A stretch of DNA of 64,000 nt. Source: Rotaria sp. Silwood1 (Eukaryota > Rotifera > Eurotatoria > Philodinida > Philodinidae). Positions 61,127 to 64,000 of the stretch are shown here, piece after piece (positions within the stretch are counted from its first letter, which is position 1; every line of letters begins with the position of its first letter). Location of the stretch: positions 7,987,565 to 8,051,564 of the forward strand of contig CAJNOP010000002.1 of the NCBI GenBank assembly GCA_905250075.1, in the 5' to 3' direction. A program made the translations under genes and the position numbers. Under the pieces are notes generated by a model that had not been told where the DNA came from, did not search any database, and was given only the letters and a program-made list of their open reading frames with translations.

Positions 61127-64000
61127 TTAAAATGGTTTTTTTTTATTACGAGGAGTTTTTGTTGGTGTTGTTTTTGCTCGACCTCGTCCCCGTCCACGAG
61201 TAGCACCACGTGTTTTGGTTGATAATTGAGTTCGTTTTTGCGTTGTTTTGATTGAGTTTCGATCAAAATCATCATCATCATCATCATCATCATTACTATT
61301 TTCATTATTGTTTCTTATTGATTCTGTTATCATAATTTCATCATCACTTGATTTATCTCCAGAAGCTTTAAGGCGTTCTTGTCGAGCCATGATTAATACA
61401 TTTTTTCGTCTTTTTATAGCTTCATCGTCATCAGCATTTTGTAGTGTTTTGAAACGTTTAAGTTCATCTTCAAGAAAAGCTACATCATCATTATGTATAT
61501 TATTAGAAAGAAATTTCTAGAAAATAAAAATAATGATTAAAAATAAAAATTTTTCCTTTCTATCAAATAAAATCTTTACTTGACTTTGTTCAATTTGTGC
61601 TTCAACCATTGTACTTAATGCATAAATTTCATCTTTATCAATAAATTCAGTTAATGCTGCTAACATTGATTTTTCGTCAAGTAAACGTAAACGATTATTC
61701 TAATATTAAAAAAACAAAATAATTATTTAGAAAAAAAAATTTTTTATTACTTCTGTCGTTGATTCAAAATAGGTTTGAATAGAATCTTCAACACGTTGTG
61801 CATGTTGAAATTGTTCATTAGAAACTTTAATAGCATCAGGATCAAGTTTGATTTCATTTGATTTTGATATATTATTTTCACGTTTTTTATATAAATTAAT
61901 CATTGTTTTTGGATTAGCAACTTGATCAGAAAATTTTTGAACAAAACGAATATCGTTAAATGAATCAAATAAATCAAAACCAGTATAATCAACACGAAGA
62001 CGAATTAAACTATATTACATAATTATTAAAAAATTTAAAAAAACCTATGTAAAACACAAAAAGGATGAATTGTTTTTACGGTTTTCTAGGTTGTTTTGGA
62101 TGGCCACTATGTTCATTTTGAGCACGCATAAGTAATTCATTTATCTGTTGATACAAAGAAAAAAAGAATTTTATTATGCAAAGAATAGATTTTTTTTTCG
62201 TACTGTATCAGTTAAAAGTTTGTCAAGTTTTTGTTCAAGTTTAGTATTTGATAATGTTTTAAATGCTTTTTCATCAATATGATCAGTCAATTGAATGTCA
62301 ACAAAATAAAATTGTCGAACTGTTTGTAATGGTCGCCGATGCATTTTAAATGTTTTCTTATAAACATGAAGAATACCAGCATGTTTTTGTAATTGTTCTC
62401 CTTCACTTAAGGATGTTGCAACTGTACTACCTTTTTCATGAATAGAAAAACAAAATATCAATGTGATATCAAACAATTTGTACTAATTAGAAAAGAAAGA
62501 AATTCAAAACCGATAGGATTCGGACGAACAAATATTAATCTCCATGAAAGATTATATATACTAAGTTCAAAATATATAAATACTGTAATACGAAATAGCA
62601 ATAGCGAGAAGAATTAAACTAGACACGCTTGAATATCTTGATCAACGCTTCTCAGCAAACGCAATTGTATGATGATAATTTAACTCACAATTAGTTTATC
62701 TGATTCTAACATGCACATTTTCTGGTGTATAGTTCTTGAAGTTAACAGTAGCTTAAAAGAAAAATCTTGTTATTCATGGATTTTGAAACCTCGTAGGGTT
62801 TACGGCAATTGTGCTCTGCCACCAATAGTCGCAATACAAGAAATAAAAATTACATACTTATCCATTCTATAAAGTACTTTTTCATTTTTCACATGCTGCT
62901 CTCACCCCCATGCTGTGCTATATACGATCAGATTACATGTACATAGATTGAGATTTGTGTGACATGAAAACTACCAAGCTATTTGTTTTGTCTTTCTAAG
63001 ACGATTTACCTTCTTTTCAATGTATTTCTCAATTTGGATACATTGTCAACTGATCCATTACTTTCTCATCGAAAACTAATGAATTGTAGGTAATCAACTA
63101 TGAGAAATCCTCTTAAATTTTCATATACTGATTTCTGAAACTAATGAAATTTCTGTCAAAAATTCTTTTGGACTTGTCCAGATAATAGATCATATAGAAT
63201 CACTTAGAAAATGATAGCGTTCTTTTGTTTTTTTCAATCATTTTTTGACAGAAAATACCGTCATTTGAATTCATACAATAGATACATATGAACATTTTCA
63301 ATCTAAAAAATTTCGATATGATATTGTTTTATAAAAACTCATTTTTGAACAACAGAAAAGATTTTTATCTTATAGACAAGTCCATTTACTCTATCGGCTA
63401 AGTAGAACAAAAATAGTTTTGGCAAAATATTTATTAATCTAAAACACCAACTTAGTCAATAGGTCATAATCCAGTAGATGTTTGGTAAGAAAACAATTGA
63501 TCAATTAAAAACATTTTTTCATAAGAAGCTTGCAGATGTCATGAAAAACAAACAATTCGAAATGTCCTACATATACACATATTGTTAAGAACAACATATG
63601 ATCAAAAGCATTTTGGCTATCTAGAACGTTTAGAAGCATATGAAAAACAATGTTTAGCTAGTTATACATGAAGTATCAATAGCCAATGTAGTTCAAAAGT
63701 CAGAATTCGAGCCATTTTCAGCCGAAAAAAGCTTCCTTATCAATTAAAAAGCCTGTTGAATGTTGAAAAACTTAAAATCAAGCTTTTTTTTTTTTATAAA
63801 AAAAAAAAATCTTCTAATAATCAGTTCTTTTTTCATTTTTCGATTCATTAAAGAATTTTTCTACCTCGATAGAATATCAAAATCATCAATTAAATAAAAC
63901 TAACCAGGTTGAATAACAAAAAATTTTTGTACTGTATTAAATTCCGGTGTAATTCTACAATCATGTTCATGACCCCAAATAACAATATCAAGAAATTCAT
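61127..64000 (-). CDS. mre11: Double-strand-break repair nuclease MRE11, C-terminal part
   Basis: Nuclease subunit of the MRE11-RAD50-NBS1 complex, acting in the nucleus on DNA ends. Exons on the minus strand: 63905-64000 (continues off the window), 62204-62430, 62080-62144, 61751-62009, 61580-61699 and 61127-61515. Introns are 51-70 nt except the first at 1474 nt. The first exon has the last phosphoesterase motif (EFLDIVIWGHEHDCRITPEF, then FFVIQP). The second gives GSTVATSLSEGEQLQKHAGI and RRPLQTVRQFYFVDIQL, the capping domain. Then PLIRLRVDYTGFDLFD, RFVQKFSDQVANPKTMINLY, and LAALTEFIDKDEIYALSTMV follow. The C-tail is acidic (poly-Asp from an ATC/GAT repeat at 61267-61290) and ends in an RG-rich motif (GATRGRGRGRAKTT), comparable to the GAR motif of animal MRE11. 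The last exon does not stay in frame: with the TTTTCTAG acceptor a stop appears after about 11 codons; one missing base near 61500 would restore it. The N-terminal nuclease motifs lie outside the window. Confidence 0.9.
62431..63904 (-). other. Oversized MRE11 intron
   Basis: 1474 nt against 51-70 nt for the other introns. It holds no clear transposon ends. On the plus strand 63596-63671 reads YDQKHFGYLERLEAYEKQCL then ASYT-stop, a coding-like scrap of unknown origin. A pair of short inverted words (TTTGGACTTGTCC near 63168, ATAGACAAGTCCA near 63374) is also present. Confidence 0.45.

Overview
The window looks like animal nuclear DNA from a bdelloid rotifer (a Rotaria- or Adineta-like genome). 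It is AT-rich and gene-poor. Coding regions are split by GT-AG introns, most of them 50-70 nt long. The gene content fits that group: a D2-like amine GPCR, a DUSP/UBL ubiquitin protease, two F-box/LRR-type proteins, MRE11, a broken FLYWCH/MULE protein and an ammonia-lyase closely resembling the cyanobacterial phenylalanine ammonia-lyase. Dispersed tracts of TGTGGG-like units, the hexamer I recall as the bdelloid telomere repeat, also fit. The species assignment is inference from sequence features only.

Layout. 1-1805 (-): D2-like receptor, cut by the left edge. 1806-13072: about 11 kb without a recognisable gene, holding two non-autonomous transposon-like elements (a TTAA-flanked one at 9584-10451 and a TA-flanked long-inverted-repeat one at 11131-12094) and two G/C-rich palindromic islands. 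13073-16294 (+): USP4/11/15-like deubiquitinase. 17066-17324: small foldback element. 17833-20190 (-): decayed CYP3-like P450 whose heme-binding end is replaced by a telomere-like tract. 21498-22004 (-): secreted orphan protein with a TATA box. 25273-26408 (+): membrane-anchored cupin. 29477-30714 (-): LRR/F-box-type gene running into a 100-N assembly gap. 32309-37422 (+): MIO ammonia-lyase with a roughly 1.3 kb foldback in its second intron. 40193-41956 (+): intact single-exon F-box/LRR gene. 42000-58480 is a graveyard: foldback elements, a hAT MITE with perfect 8-bp target duplication, a rhomboid pseudogene, a FLYWCH/MULE pseudogene, a roughly 93-bp tandem array and a helical-repeat pseudogene cut by a palindrome-rich foldback. 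59526-60454 (+): coiled-coil protein. 61127-64000 (-): MRE11 C-terminal part, with an apparent frameshift in the last exon.

The genes do not form a pathway. The strongest themes are (a) many unrelated inverted-repeat or palindromic elements, two of them saturated with one hexanucleotide palindrome each (GGTACC, AGATCT); (b) at least ten dispersed islands where a TGTGGG-like arm is followed by its reverse complement; (c) a candidate horizontally acquired ammonia-lyase; and (d) several genes broken exactly at repeat boundaries. All exon boundaries were inferred by eye from reading frame, GT-AG signals and family similarity.
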